Notes: a model not told the origin generated them from the sequence alone. A stretch of DNA of 64,000 nucleotides from Bosea sp. AS-1 (GCF_002220095.1 NZ_CP022372.1:3506501-3570500), one strand, 5' to 3'. Positions 51,625 to 60,740 are shown, numbered from the stretch's first letter. Program-made: numbers and translations.

Positions 51625-52974
51625 ATGACTCCGACCACCATCGCAGAACCGGGCGGGTCCGTTCCCGTCGTCGCCAAGACCGACGTGCTTGTCGTCGGCG
51701 GCGGACCGGCCGGCATGGCCGCCGCGATCGCCGCCCGCCGCGAGGGCTGCGCCGTCACCATGGTCGAGCGCTACCCGTATCTCGGCGGCCTCGCCTCCGG
51801 CGGCATGGTGCTGGTGCTCGACGACATGCACAACGGCGACGAGGTCACCGTGCAGGGTGTCTGCATGGAGATGATCGAGCGCATGGCGGCACGCGGCGCC
51901 TGCGTCTACCCGCCGCCCGAGGAGCGCCGCCAGGACTGGGCGATGCATCGCAAATGGGCGCGCTGGGGCGCCCATGATTTCCGCGCCCAGACCAAGCCGC
52001 AGCCGATCGTCATGGCCGCCGCCTTCGACCCCGACGGCTGGAAGCGCGCCGCCAACGAGATGGTAACCGAGGCCAAGCTCGACGTGCGCCTGCACTCCTG
52101 GTTCTCGCGCACGCTGGTCGAGAACGGCAAGGTCACCGGCATCGTCTGCGAGACCAAGTCGGGGCGACAGGCGATCCTGGCGGAGACGATCGTCGATGCC
52201 TCCGGCGATCTCGACGTAGCCGCCTCGGCCGGCGCGGCCCATGAGAAGGGCTCCTTCATCGTCACGACCGTGTTCCGCCTCGGTGGCGTCGACACCGACG
52301 AGGCCGAGCGCTTCCAGCACGAGGAGCCCGAGACCTTCGCCGAGATCGACCGCCAGGCCAAGCGCATCATGGGCGGTTCCTGGGACATGTGGTGGCTGAA
52401 GACACCGCTGCCCGGCGTCGTCTGGTGTAATTGCCCGCACATGGCCGGCTTCGACGCGCTTGCGGTCGAGGATCTGACCCGCGCCGATTTCGAGGGTCGC
52501 AACAAGCTCTATGCCCTCGTCGACTATGTCCGCGAGCATATGCCCGGCTTCCGCAACTGCTTCGTCGTCGACGTCGCGCCGCAGCTCGGCGTGCGCCAGA
52601 CCCGGCTGCTGCAAGGCGACTATGTGGTGAGCAAGCGCGACGTGCTCGACCGGGTCCATTTCGCCGACACCGTGGCGCGCGGCCGCGATTACTACACGCC
52701 CTATCGCGCCATGCTGCCGCGCGGGCTCGACGGGCTCGTCGTCGCCGGGCGGCATTATTCCGCGACGGAGCAGGCACAGAAGATGTCGCGCGAGATTCCG
52801 CCCTGCATGGCGATGGGCCAGTCGGCCGGCGTCGCCGCGGCGCTCGCTGTCGCCGGCGGACAGCGCCTGCGCGATGTCGCTCCGCAGGAGATCTGCAAGC
52901 GCGTGCGCGCCCAGGGCGGCGACCCGGGCGACATCCCCTCAACGAACGCCACCATCCTGGAGAATGCCGCGTGA
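51625..52974 (+). CDS. FAD-dependent oxidoreductase (PF12831 type)
   Basis: A 449-residue flavoprotein with DVLVVGGGPAGMAAAIAARR at residues 19-38, EGCAVTMVERYPYLGGLASG as the FAD-binding continuation, and VVAGRHYSATEQAQKMSREI near residue 373. The C-terminus has MAMGQSAGVAAALAVAGG, the closing FAD motif of this class. Start at ATG 51625 with GTGGAGAGG upstream; an overlapping longer frame is a shadow of the permease gene. It overlaps the CoA-transferase gene by 4 bp. A ferredoxin is encoded three genes downstream and may be its electron partner. The reaction is unknown. Confidence 0.82.
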   Translation: MTPTTIAEPGGSVPVVAKTDVLVVGGGPAGMAAAIAARREGCAVTMVERYPYLGGLASGGMVLVLDDMHNGDEVTVQGVCMEMIERMAARGACVYPPPEERRQDWAMHRKWARWGAHDFRAQTKPQPIVMAAAFDPDGWKRAANEMVTEAKLDVRLHSWFSRTLVENGKVTGIVCETKSGRQAILAETIVDASGDLDVAASAGAAHEKGSFIVTTVFRLGGVDTDEAERFQHEEPETFAEIDRQAKRIMGGSWDMWWLKTPLPGVVWCNCPHMAGFDALAVEDLTRADFEGRNKLYALVDYVREHMPGFRNCFVVDVAPQLGVRQTRLLQGDYVVSKRDVLDRVHFADTVARGRDYYTPYRAMLPRGLDGLVVAGRHYSATEQAQKMSREIPPCMAMGQSAGVAAALAVAGGQRLRDVAPQEICKRVRAQGGDPGDIPSTNATILENAA

Positions 52975-54137
52975 CCAACCCCGCCGAACTGCCGCTCGCC
53001 GGCATCAAGGTCGTCGACTTCACCCAGGTGATGATGGGGCCCGTCGCGACACAGGTGCTCGGAGACTACGGCGCCGACGTCGTCAAGATCGAGCGGCCGC
53101 CTACCGGCGACCTCTCGCGCACATCCTTCCCCAACGACCCAGCCGGGTTGCAGGGGCCGGTGTTCTGCTCGCTCAACCGCAACAAGCGCTCGATCGTGCT
53201 CGACCTGCGCAAGCAGGAAGCGAAAGATGCCGTGTTACGGCTGATCGACGAGGCCGATGTCGTCGTGAACAATTTCCGCGCCGGCGTGATGGAGCGAATG
53301 GGCTTCTCCTACGAGACGCTCGCCGCCCGCAACCCGCGATTGATCTATGCGGTCGGCACCGGCTTCGGCCTGACCGGTCCCTATGCCCACAAGGGCGGGC
53401 AGGACGTGCTGGCTCAGGCGCTTTCGGGCGTGATGCATCGGCGCGCCAACGCCGACCAGCCGCTGGCCGTGCTCTCGACCACTTTCGCCGACTATTCAGC
53501 GGGCATGCACATGGTCCAGGGCATCCTGCTGGCGCTGCTGCAACGCCACAAGACCGGCAAGGGACAGCGCATCAGCGTCTCGCTGTTCGATTCGATGCTG
53601 GCGGCGCAGACGCAGGAAGCTGCCGCACAGATGATGCGTGGGCGCGAAGTCAACTGGGGCGCCATGCCGCTCACCGGCGTCTTCGAGACGCAGGATGGAG
53701 CGCTGGTGATGGTCGGGGCCTTCAAGGCCGATCCGATCGGCGACATCGCCACCGCGCTCGACCTGCCGACGCTGAAGGACGATCCGCGCTTCGCCGGCCA
53801 TGAGCTGCAGGTCGCCAACAAGTCTGCCTTGCAGGCGATCTTCGCCGAGCGCTTCGCGACGCAGACCACCGCCTATTGGCTGGAGCGGCTGGAACAGCAG
53901 GACCTGCTGTGCGCGCCGGTGCGCCAGCTCGCCGAAACCCTCGACGACGAGCAGACCCGCGTGAACGGGATGATTCTCGAAGCGGATGGACCGACCGAGC
54001 GCGTGCGCGTGGTCGGCTCGCCGATTCACATGGAAGCCGCGCCGGTCTCGATCCGCATCGTTCCTGCCGGCCTTGGGCAGCATACTGATGAAATCCTGAG
54101 CGAGCTTGGGCTCTCGGCCTTCGGAAAGGTCGCCTGA
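52971..54137 (+). CDS. CaiB/BaiF family (class III) CoA transferase
   Basis: A 388-residue class III CoA transferase starting at GTG with a GTGA overlap. Family blocks: LAGIKVVDFTQVMMGPVATQ at residues 9-28, LGDYGADVVKIERPPTGD, CSLNRNKRSIVLDLRKQEAK, and VLSTTFADYSAGMHMVQGIL with the catalytic Asp. It moves CoA from a donor thioester to a carboxylic acid. The next gene encodes a crotonase-fold hydratase with a one-base overlap (TGATG), the same pairing as CaiB with CaiD in carnitine metabolism, so the acid is probably activated and then hydrated or dehydrated. Confidence 0.87.
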   Translation: MTNPAELPLAGIKVVDFTQVMMGPVATQVLGDYGADVVKIERPPTGDLSRTSFPNDPAGLQGPVFCSLNRNKRSIVLDLRKQEAKDAVLRLIDEADVVVNNFRAGVMERMGFSYETLAARNPRLIYAVGTGFGLTGPYAHKGGQDVLAQALSGVMHRRANADQPLAVLSTTFADYSAGMHMVQGILLALLQRHKTGKGQRISVSLFDSMLAAQTQEAAAQMMRGREVNWGAMPLTGVFETQDGALVMVGAFKADPIGDIATALDLPTLKDDPRFAGHELQVANKSALQAIFAERFATQTTAYWLERLEQQDLLCAPVRQLAETLDDEQTRVNGMILEADGPTERVRVVGSPIHMEAAPVSIRIVPAGLGQHTDEILSELGLSAFGKVA

Positions 54138-54916
54138 TGCCCATCAGCCTTTCCATCGAGGACCATGTCGCCCGCATCACCATCGATCGGCCGGAGGTGC
54201 TGAACGCGCTCGACCAGCCGGCCGAGGCTGAGATGGAGGCGATCTGGCGACGCATCGAGGCCGACCCCTCGGTGCGCGTCGCCGTGCTGACCGGCGCCGG
54301 CGATCGCGCTTTCTGCACCGGCGCGGACATGCGCAACGTCGATCCGGACCTGACCGGCCTGGCCTATTGGGCCGCGGCCAGGCCGGCGGGCTTTGGCGGC
54401 ATCGCCTTGCGTCAGACGCTCGACATCCCCGTCATCGCCCGGGTCAATGGCCACGCCGTCGGTGGCGGCTTCGAGATGGTGCTCGGCTGCGACCTCGTGG
54501 TGGCGGCCGAGCATGCGAGCTTCGGGCTGACCGAGCCACGTGTCGGCCGGCTGCCGCTCGATGGCGGCATGGTGCTGCTGCAGCGCCAGATCGCGCATCG
54601 CCACGCGCTTGGCATGCTGCTGACCGGACGCCGGATCAAGGCGCAGGAAGCGCTCGGCTTCGGCCTCGTCAACGAGGTTGCGGCCCAGGAGGATCTCGAC
54701 GCGGCGGTGGATCGCTGGGTGCAGGACATCCTGGCCTGCGCGCCCCTTTCGCTGCGCGCGATCAAGCAGGTCATGCGCCGGACAGCCCATCTGTCGCCAA
54801 CGGAAGCGCAGGCGCTGCGCCTGCCGGCTCTCGTCGCGGCCTTGCAATCGGAGGATTCGAACGAAGGCGTCCGCGCCTTCCGCGAGAAGCGCAAGCCCGT
54901 CTGGCAGGGCCGCTGA
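54137..54916 (+). CDS. Enoyl-CoA hydratase/isomerase family protein (CaiD-like)
   Basis: A 259-residue crotonase-fold protein. The oxyanion-hole block RVNGHAVGGGFEMVLGCDLV is near residue 99 with the first catalytic Glu in GFEM, and FGLTEPRVGRLPLDGG has the second Glu. It ends AFREKRKPVWQGR, the usual tail of CaiD-like hydratases and related enoyl-CoA hydratases. It acts on the acyl-CoA made by the CoA transferase encoded just upstream. A ferredoxin gene follows after 14 bp. Confidence 0.87.
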   Translation: MPISLSIEDHVARITIDRPEVLNALDQPAEAEMEAIWRRIEADPSVRVAVLTGAGDRAFCTGADMRNVDPDLTGLAYWAAARPAGFGGIALRQTLDIPVIARVNGHAVGGGFEMVLGCDLVVAAEHASFGLTEPRVGRLPLDGGMVLLQRQIAHRHALGMLLTGRRIKAQEALGFGLVNEVAAQEDLDAAVDRWVQDILACAPLSLRAIKQVMRRTAHLSPTEAQALRLPALVAALQSEDSNEGVRAFREKRKPVWQGR

Positions 54917-54930
54917 ACCGGAGGCTTGCC

Positions 54931-55266
54931 ATGCCTTTCGTCATTACCGACGCCTGCATCGACATCAAGGACAAGGCCTGCCTCGCGGCCTGTCCGGTCG
55001 ACTGCATCTACGAAGGCGGGCGCACCCTTTATATCCAGCCCGACGAATGCATCGATTGCGGCCTGTGCGAGACGGTCTGCCCGGTCGCGGCCATCCATGC
55101 CGACGATCGGCTGCCGCCGGAACTCGCTGCATGGCCAGCGATCAACCGCGATTTCTTCGGCCCGGAGGTGACCGGCTGGGGCAAGCCCGGCGGCTCCGAC
55201 ATGTCTTTGACGACGACGCGCGATCACCCCACGGTAACGGCCTGGCCGAGAAAGGCCGCGACCTGA
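54931..55266 (+). CDS. 7Fe ferredoxin (FdxA-like)
   Basis: A 111-residue ferredoxin started at ATG 54931 with GGAGGC upstream; the longer frame behind it is a shadow. Cys residues at 9, 17, 21, 25, 40, 43, 46 and 50 (ACPVDC and ECIDCGLCETVCP) follow the spacing of [3Fe-4S][4Fe-4S] ferredoxins. A 60-residue C-terminal extension, shorter than or different from that in Azotobacter FdI, follows. Its place between a hydratase gene and a lysR gene, in an operon with a flavoprotein, suggests that it feeds or drains electrons for that flavoprotein. Confidence 0.87.
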   Translation: MPFVITDACIDIKDKACLAACPVDCIYEGGRTLYIQPDECIDCGLCETVCPVAAIHADDRLPPELAAWPAINRDFFGPEVTGWGKPGGSDMSLTTTRDHPTVTAWPRKAAT

Positions 55267-55278
55267 GGATAGCCAGCC

Positions 55279-56181
55279 ATGCATGCCCCCGCCCTGTTCT
55301 ACTTCCGGGAGGTCGCGCGGCTTGGCTCGATCCGGCGTGCAGCCGCGCAGCTCAACGTTGCCGCCAGCGCCATCAACCGCCAGATCCTCAAGCTGGAAGA
55401 CGAGTTCGGCGGGCCGCTTTTCGACCGTTTGCCCGCCGGCATGCGCCTGACCGTCGCAGGCACCTTGCTGCTGCAGCACGTCGCCTCCACGATCGAGGCT
55501 TACGGACAGGTTCGCGCCGCGATCGATGACCTTCGCGAAGCCCGCTCGGGACACGTCACGATTGCGGCGCTGGATTCCCTCCTGGTCGACTTCCTGCCCC
55601 GTGCCCTGGCACGCTTCGGCAGGGACTTTCCCGCCATCAATCACACCGTGCTCGCCGCGCCCCCCGCGGAGGTGGCCGACATGGTCGGCAGCGGGGCTGT
55701 CGATATCGGGCTGACCTTCGTCAGCCCGCTGCCGGCGAACGTGCACTTCATCGCGGAAGTCCCGGCGCCGATCGGTGTCGTCATGCCGGTCGATCATCCT
55801 TTGACGGCGCGCCTGAGCGTCAGCTTCGAGGAGGCGCTGTCCTATCCCGTGCTCGATCAGTCCGGACCGTTGCCGCGCGGCGCCGACACCGACGCCGATT
55901 TCAGCCAGTTCAAGGCCCTGCTCAAGCCGAAAGTGACCTCGAACTCGATCCAGATGATCCGGGTCTGCATCGAGCTCGGGCTCGGCATCGCCTTCTTCAC
56001 GCGGCTCGGGTTCCTGAAGGAAATCGAGCACGGTGAGATCGCATGGCGCCCGCTGGCCTCGCCCGGCGTGAATGCGTTGCGCATCGGCATGATCACGGCA
56101 GCCAACCGCCTGCAATCGCCCCCAGCCGTCCAGCTTTCCAAGAGCTTGGTGAAGGATCTTCGTCGGCTGACGGCAAGCTGA
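55279..56181 (+). CDS. LysR family transcriptional regulator
   Basis: A 300-residue LysR regulator. The helix-turn-helix occupies residues 5-62 (LFYFREVARLGSIRRAAAQL, then AASAINRQILKLEDEFG), and the effector domain spans about 88-295. Unlike most LysR genes it is not divergent: it follows the ferredoxin gene by 12 bp on the same strand and seems to be the last gene of the catabolic operon, which would give autoregulation with it. It probably responds to the imported compound or a CoA intermediate. Confidence 0.85.
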   Translation: MHAPALFYFREVARLGSIRRAAAQLNVAASAINRQILKLEDEFGGPLFDRLPAGMRLTVAGTLLLQHVASTIEAYGQVRAAIDDLREARSGHVTIAALDSLLVDFLPRALARFGRDFPAINHTVLAAPPAEVADMVGSGAVDIGLTFVSPLPANVHFIAEVPAPIGVVMPVDHPLTARLSVSFEEALSYPVLDQSGPLPRGADTDADFSQFKALLKPKVTSNSIQMIRVCIELGLGIAFFTRLGFLKEIEHGEIAWRPLASPGVNALRIGMITAANRLQSPPAVQLSKSLVKDLRRLTAS

Positions 56182-56327
56182 ACCCGATTTGGCAGGCTGC
56201 CACATCGGCCGAGGCGCCGGGATCGCCGACCTTCGCAAGACGACCAGCCGCCGTCAGCGACACCGGGGTGCTGCTCCGGGGCCATCAGCCCCGACAGGTT
56301 CCCGTGAGGAGCCCGGCGGTGCTCCGA

Positions 56328-56561
56328 TCAATTATCGTCGTCATCGTCATCGCGCCAGCGACGGCGGTAGTATCGGCGCCTCCGCTCCCATTCGCGCTCA
56401 CGCTCGCGTTCGTAGCGATATCTCCGGTAGCGCTCGTAGCGGTCTCTGCGGTCTTCCCATTCAGAGGGCGCCTCAAAGAACTGCGCATTCGCAGCTCCAG
56501 CTGCCGCGGCGCTCGTAATGGTTCCGCCTATCAGGGCAGTGAGGAAATCTCGCCGGTTCAT
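56328..56561 (-). CDS. Small Tat-exported, Arg/Tyr/Asp-rich protein
   Basis: A 77-residue protein. GAGGAG lies nine bases before the ATG. The N-terminus NRRDFLTALIGGTITSAAAA is a twin-arginine signal ending at ANAQ. The mature 50 residues are almost all Arg, Tyr, Glu, Trp and Asp (for example YERYRRYRYERERERE), ending in an Asp run (DDDDDDN). No family function is known to me. The composition suggests a periplasmic, possibly membrane- or polymer-binding peptide. Because Tat exports folded proteins, its use for a low-complexity peptide is odd. It stands alone between lysR and tRNA-Glu. Confidence 0.65.
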   Translation of the reverse strand: MNRRDFLTALIGGTITSAAAAGAANAQFFEAPSEWEDRRDRYERYRRYRYEREREREWERRRRYYRRRWRDDDDDDN

Positions 56562-56824
56562 TGGTCGCGCTCCTCTGGTTCGTCGCGATATCGGCAGGGT
56601 TTGGTCCGCCGGAGATGAACGGACGATGAGCGAAACGGTTTCGCACCCTTACCGAGCCAGAGCAGAGTTGGTCGGAGGGTGGGATCCAGCAGCTGTTCGA
56701 GCTGTTGGTTTTCGTGACGAGCCAGCAACGTGCCAAGGCTCATATAACCCTCCGAGCAGGGGGAGCTCAAAATGCCTGTCGATTTTCGCCTGGATTTTCA
56801 GCCGACTAGGCCAGCTTTCGAAGG

Positions 56825-56899
56825 TGGCGCGGTCTACGGGAATCGAACCCGTCTTCCCAGCGTGAAAGGCTGGTGTCCTAACCGATAGACGAAGACCGC
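56825..56899 (-). tRNA. tRNA-Glu (anticodon TTC)
   Basis: A 75-base tRNA gene including an encoded CCA end. The acceptor stem is perfect (GCGGTCT at 56899-56893 with AGACCGC at 56835-56829), followed by the discriminator G and CCA. The anticodon stem CCAGC/GCTGG encloses the loop CTTTCAC, giving anticodon TTC (56866-56864). The T-loop GTTCGATTC is canonical. A promoter lies 41 bp upstream. Confidence 0.96.
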
Positions 56900-56939
56900 G
56901 TGCTCTCTGCGGCCGGGGCCGCGTCTCGAAGCGGGGCGA

Positions 56940-56968
56940 GGTATAGTGGGGGGATTGCCGCTCTGCAA
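56940..56968 (-). promoter_or_regulatory. Sigma-70-type promoter of tRNA-Glu
   Basis: On the minus strand TTGCAG (-35, 56968-56963) and TATACC (-10, 56945-56940) are separated by exactly 17 bases. The start point would be near 56933, about 34 bases before the mature tRNA end. The boxes are good matches for an alphaproteobacterial housekeeping promoter. Confidence 0.65.
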
Positions 56969-57029
56969 GCACCCGTTCACAAGAATCGTGAGCCGGCCTC
57001 CTGGTTTTCGCTCGGACCCGGCTGCGGGC

Positions 57030-58835
57030 TCAGACGGGCCTTGCGAGATCGAGGACACGCAGCTCCGCCGTCTCGTTGCCGCCCCAGCGATTGAGGCTGA
57101 GCGTCGCAGCGAGATGGACGGTCTCGCCGCGCGCCGCGAGCAACGCCTGCCCGAGCGGTTCCTGTGCCGCGCGGAAGGCTACACCGCCGATGCTGGCGCC
57201 ATCGCCGCTGCGCAGCTTGACGCGGACATGGCCGCCGCTACCGACCGGGATGGCATCGATCAGCCTGTGAGCGGGGAAGACGAAGACCGGCTCGGGGCTA
57301 CCAGCCCCGAAGGGGCCTGCCTTCTCGATCTCGGCAATCAGGCGCGGACTGGCGCCGCCGGCGCTCAAGGCGGCATCGACCAGCAACGCTTCGGCTTCGC
57401 TGGCGCCTGCGACTTCACTGGCGAGATGCGCGTTCAGGAATGCGTGAAAGCCATTGGCCTGCCCCGGCCCGAGCGTAACCCCGGCCGCCATGGCGTGGCC
57501 GCCGCCCTTCACAGCCATGCCGGCCTCCACCGCCGCCCGCACGGCCCGCCCCAGATCGACGCCGGCGACCGAGCGGCCGGAACCCGTGGCCCCGCCCTCC
57601 CCGTTCAGTGCCAGGGCAAAAGCCGGGCGCCGGAAGCGCTCCTTCAACCGGGCCGCAACCAGCCCGACGATGCCAGGGTGCCAGTCGGCGCTGGCAGCGA
57701 GCAGGACGGGAAGGTCGCTGCCTGCCTTCTCGAACTCGTGCTCGGCCTGCGAGACCGCTTCCAGCACGGCAACGCGCTCGATTTCCTGGCGCTCCTGGTT
57801 AAGACGGTTGAGCTCGGCGGCGATGGCGCGCGCCTCGACCTCGTCGGCGGTCAGCAGCAGGCGGGCGCCGAGCGCGGCATCGCCGATGCGCCCGCCCGCA
57901 TTGATGCGCGGGCCGAGCAGGAAGCCGAGATGCCATGGCTGGACCGGCCCATCGAGCCCTGCGACATCCATCAGCGCGGTCAGGCCCGGCCGGATGCGGG
58001 CGCGCATCATGGCGATGCCCTGCCGGACGAAGGCGCGGTTCAGTCCCCGCAGCGGCACGACGTCGGCGACCGTCGCCAGCGCCACGAGATCCAGCGCTGC
58101 GAGGAGATCGGGTTCGCCGCCCCGTTGCGCCCAGACGCCCTGCCGGCGCAGTTCCCGGCTGGTCGCGACGAGGGCCAGGAAGACGACGCCAGCCGCGCAG
58201 AGATGGCCGAGACCGGAGAGATCGTCCTGGCGGTTGGGGTTGACCAACGCCTCGACGGCGGGAAGCCGCTCCGGCGCCTGGTGATGGTCGAGCACGACGA
58301 CATCGAGGCCGAGCCGGCGCGCCTCGGCCAACGGCTCCTCGCTGGTGGTGCCGCAATCGACCGTGACGAGGAGTGTTGCCCCCTCGCCGGCGAGCATGCG
58401 GATCGCCTCGCTGTTGGGGCCATAGCCCTCGATCAACCGATCCGGAATATGGATGCGCGGGCGGGCGCCCGCCTGTTGCAGGAAGCCGGCGAGCAGGGCC
58501 GATGAGCAGGCGCCATCGACATCGTAGTCGCCGAAGATCGCGACCTGCTCGCCGCTGGCGCCAGCCCGGGCCAGTCGCGCTGCGGCGGCGACCATGTCGG
58601 TGAGCACGACAGGATCGGGCAGGAGATCGCGCAGCTTCGGCTCGAGGAAGCGCAACGCCTCGGCCGGCTCGACATCGCGGGCCGCGAGCAGGCGAGCGAG
58701 GATGTCGGCCAACCCCTGCTGCTGGCTCAGCGCCTCCGCGCGGCCGAGGCCGGCCATGTCGAGCCGGTCGCGCCAGGGCCGGCCGAGCACCGAGCGAGTC
58801 ACGCCGAGAAAGGCACGGGGCTGCATGAGACTCAT
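57030..58835 (-). CDS. recJ: Single-stranded-DNA-specific exonuclease RecJ
   Basis: A 601-residue RecJ, the 5'-3' exonuclease for single-stranded DNA in recombination and mismatch repair. DHH-family motifs in order: VAIFGDYDVDGACSSALLAG (about 93-112), VTVDCGT, VVLDHHQAPE (DHH), VNPNRQDD; then the DHHA1 domain with VKGGGHAMAAGVTLGPGQ and the C-terminal OB-like part. Length is normal. The start is ATG 58835 (another ATG lies at 58826); the open frame to 58955 is not supported. It is divergent from the FAD dehydrogenase gene. Confidence 0.93.
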   Translation of the reverse strand: MSLMQPRAFLGVTRSVLGRPWRDRLDMAGLGRAEALSQQQGLADILARLLAARDVEPAEALRFLEPKLRDLLPDPVVLTDMVAAAARLARAGASGEQVAIFGDYDVDGACSSALLAGFLQQAGARPRIHIPDRLIEGYGPNSEAIRMLAGEGATLLVTVDCGTTSEEPLAEARRLGLDVVVLDHHQAPERLPAVEALVNPNRQDDLSGLGHLCAAGVVFLALVATSRELRRQGVWAQRGGEPDLLAALDLVALATVADVVPLRGLNRAFVRQGIAMMRARIRPGLTALMDVAGLDGPVQPWHLGFLLGPRINAGGRIGDAALGARLLLTADEVEARAIAAELNRLNQERQEIERVAVLEAVSQAEHEFEKAGSDLPVLLAASADWHPGIVGLVAARLKERFRRPAFALALNGEGGATGSGRSVAGVDLGRAVRAAVEAGMAVKGGGHAMAAGVTLGPGQANGFHAFLNAHLASEVAGASEAEALLVDAALSAGGASPRLIAEIEKAGPFGAGSPEPVFVFPAHRLIDAIPVGSGGHVRVKLRSGDGASIGGVAFRAAQEPLGQALLAARGETVHLAATLSLNRWGGNETAELRVLDLARPV

Positions 58836-58957
58836 GATGCAACCGGCGTCGCGCAAGCGGGCCGGAAGGTCAACCTGCGTCGAACTTGGCCGGCCTGCGA
58901 CCGGACGCCATACTGTGCACAAGCACCGACAAGCTGGCGAACGGGCAGGGAACACGC

Positions 58958-60613
58958 ATGGGAGCTGAAACCGACGTCCTCATCGTCGGCGCCGGGCTGT
59001 CTGGCCTCGTCGCCGCCTGCGAGATCGCCGATGCCGGCCGCAAGGTCGTCCTTCTCGACCAGGAGCCGGAAGCCTCGCTCGGCGGGCAGGCATTCTGGTC
59101 CTTCGGCGGGCTATTCTTCATCGACAGCCCCGAACAGCGCCGCCTGCGCATCCGCGATTCGCGCGAGCTGGCGCGGGACGACTGGTTCGGCTCGGCCGGC
59201 TTCGACCGCGCGGAGGATGAATGGCCGCGGCGCTGGGCCGAAGCCTATCTCGATTTCGCTGCGGGCGAGAAGCGGGCCTGGCTGCACGGCATGGGCATGC
59301 GCTGGTTCCCGGTCGTCGGCTGGGCCGAGCGCGGCGGCTATCTCGCCACCGGCCACGGCAATTCGGTGCCACGCTTCCACGTCACCTGGGGCACGGGACC
59401 TGGCGTTCTGGAGCCCTTCCTCCGCAGGGCACGGGAAGCGCAGGCGAAGGGACTGCTGTCCTTTCGTTTCCGTCATCGGGTTACCGGGATCACCAAGAGC
59501 GATGGCGCGGTCGACGGCGTCGAGGGCGAGGTGCTGGAGCCGAGCACCGCTGGACGTGGCGAGAAGAGCGGCCGTGCCGTCGCCGGGCATTTCACGCTAA
59601 AGGCGCAGACGGTCGTCGTCACCTCCGGCGGGATCGGCGGCAATCACGAGCTCGTCCGGGCAAACTGGCCGGAGCGGCTGGGCATGCCCCCTGCCCGGCT
59701 GCTGTCGGGCGTGCCGGACCATGTCGACGGCGCGATGCTCGGCGTGGCGGAAGCGGCCGGCGGGCGCCTCATCAATGGCGACCGGATGTGGCATTATGTC
59801 GAGGGCATCGCCAACTGGGCGCCGATCTGGCCCAACCATGCGATCCGCATCCTGCCCGGCCCGTCCTCGCTCTGGTTCGATGCGCGCGGCAACCGCCTGC
59901 CGGTGCCGCTCTTTCCCGGCTTCGACACGCTGGGCACTCTCGAGCACATCATGAAGACCGGCTACAGCCATTCCTGGTTTGTGCTGAGCCGTAGCATCAT
60001 CGCCAAAGAGTTCGCGCTGTCGGGCTCCGAGCAGAACCCGGACCTGACCGGGAAGAGCTGGCGGCAGGTGCTGAAACGCGCCGGCGGCGGCGTGCCGGGG
60101 CCGGTGCAGGCCTTCATGGACAAGGGCGAGGATTTCATCGTCGAGAGCGACTTCTCGCGCCTCGTCGCACGCATGAACGCAATCGCCGGCGAACCATTGA
60201 TCGACGAGACGCATCTGCGTGGACAGGTCGAGGCGCGCGACCGGGCGCTCGCCAATCCCTTCGGCAAGGACATGCAGGTAACGGCGCTGCGTGGGGCGCG
60301 GAACTATCTCGGCGATCGGTTGATCCGCACGGCGAAGCCCCACCGCATCCTCGATCCGGCCCACGGACCGCTGATCGCGGTCCGGCTCAACATCCTGACG
60401 CGAAAATCGCTCGGCGGTTTGATGACGGATCTGTCTTCGCGCGTCCTGGACACGGGCGGCGAGCCGGTACCGGGTCTTTATGCGGCGGGGGAAGCGGCCG
60501 GCTTCGGCGGCGGCGGCCTGCACGGCTACCGGGCGTTGGAAGGAACCTTCCTCGGCGGCTGCATCTTTTCGGGCCGCGCCGCCGGTCGGGCGGCTGCGGA
60601 AGCTGTCGTTTGA
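58958..60613 (+). CDS. FAD-binding dehydrogenase (KstD/fumarate reductase-like)
   Basis: A 551-residue flavoprotein started at ATG 58958 with CAGGGAAC upstream; a frame from 58886 is longer but unsupported. TDVLIVGAGLSGLVAACEIA at residues 5-24 is the FAD fold, SLGGQAFWSFGGLFFIDSPE follows, and the C-terminal AAGEAAGFGGGGLHGYRALE closes the FAD site. This subgroup is annotated as FAD-binding dehydrogenase and relates to ketosteroid dehydrogenases and fumarate reductases; no physiological substrate is established. It stands alone, convergent with glpX across a repeat-rich intergenic stretch. Confidence 0.82.
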   Translation: MGAETDVLIVGAGLSGLVAACEIADAGRKVVLLDQEPEASLGGQAFWSFGGLFFIDSPEQRRLRIRDSRELARDDWFGSAGFDRAEDEWPRRWAEAYLDFAAGEKRAWLHGMGMRWFPVVGWAERGGYLATGHGNSVPRFHVTWGTGPGVLEPFLRRAREAQAKGLLSFRFRHRVTGITKSDGAVDGVEGEVLEPSTAGRGEKSGRAVAGHFTLKAQTVVVTSGGIGGNHELVRANWPERLGMPPARLLSGVPDHVDGAMLGVAEAAGGRLINGDRMWHYVEGIANWAPIWPNHAIRILPGPSSLWFDARGNRLPVPLFPGFDTLGTLEHIMKTGYSHSWFVLSRSIIAKEFALSGSEQNPDLTGKSWRQVLKRAGGGVPGPVQAFMDKGEDFIVESDFSRLVARMNAIAGEPLIDETHLRGQVEARDRALANPFGKDMQVTALRGARNYLGDRLIRTAKPHRILDPAHGPLIAVRLNILTRKSLGGLMTDLSSRVLDTGGEPVPGLYAAGEAAGFGGGGLHGYRALEGTFLGGCIFSGRAAGRAAAEAVV

Positions 60614-60627
60614 TCAGTTCGCACGCT

Positions 60628-60720
60628 ATCCCGGACAAGCCGCGTGAGCGGCGTCGATCCGGGATTCATGCATGAATCGTTCCGGCATGGATCCCGGGTC
60701 TCCCTTTGGTCGCCCGGGAA
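60628..60720. repeat. Palindromic intergenic repeat between convergent genes
   Basis: Three symmetric elements follow each other. A two-step hairpin has ATCCCGG (60628-60634) pairing with CCGGGAT (60659-60665) and GCCGC inside pairing with GCGGC. A perfect 16-base palindrome, GATTCATGCATGAATC, lies at 60663-60678. A third CCCGGG...CCCGGG pair lies around 60693-60718. The text resembles an interspersed intergenic repeat seen in related genomes (from memory) and may end transcription of both flanking genes. Confidence 0.45.
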
Positions 60721-60740
60721 GACCCAGCCAGGGACGATTA

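Noticed and set aside
60663..60678. 16-base perfect palindrome considered as a recombination or attachment site
   Set aside because: No integrase, mobile gene or flanking duplication is near. It is better explained as part of the intergenic repeat cluster.
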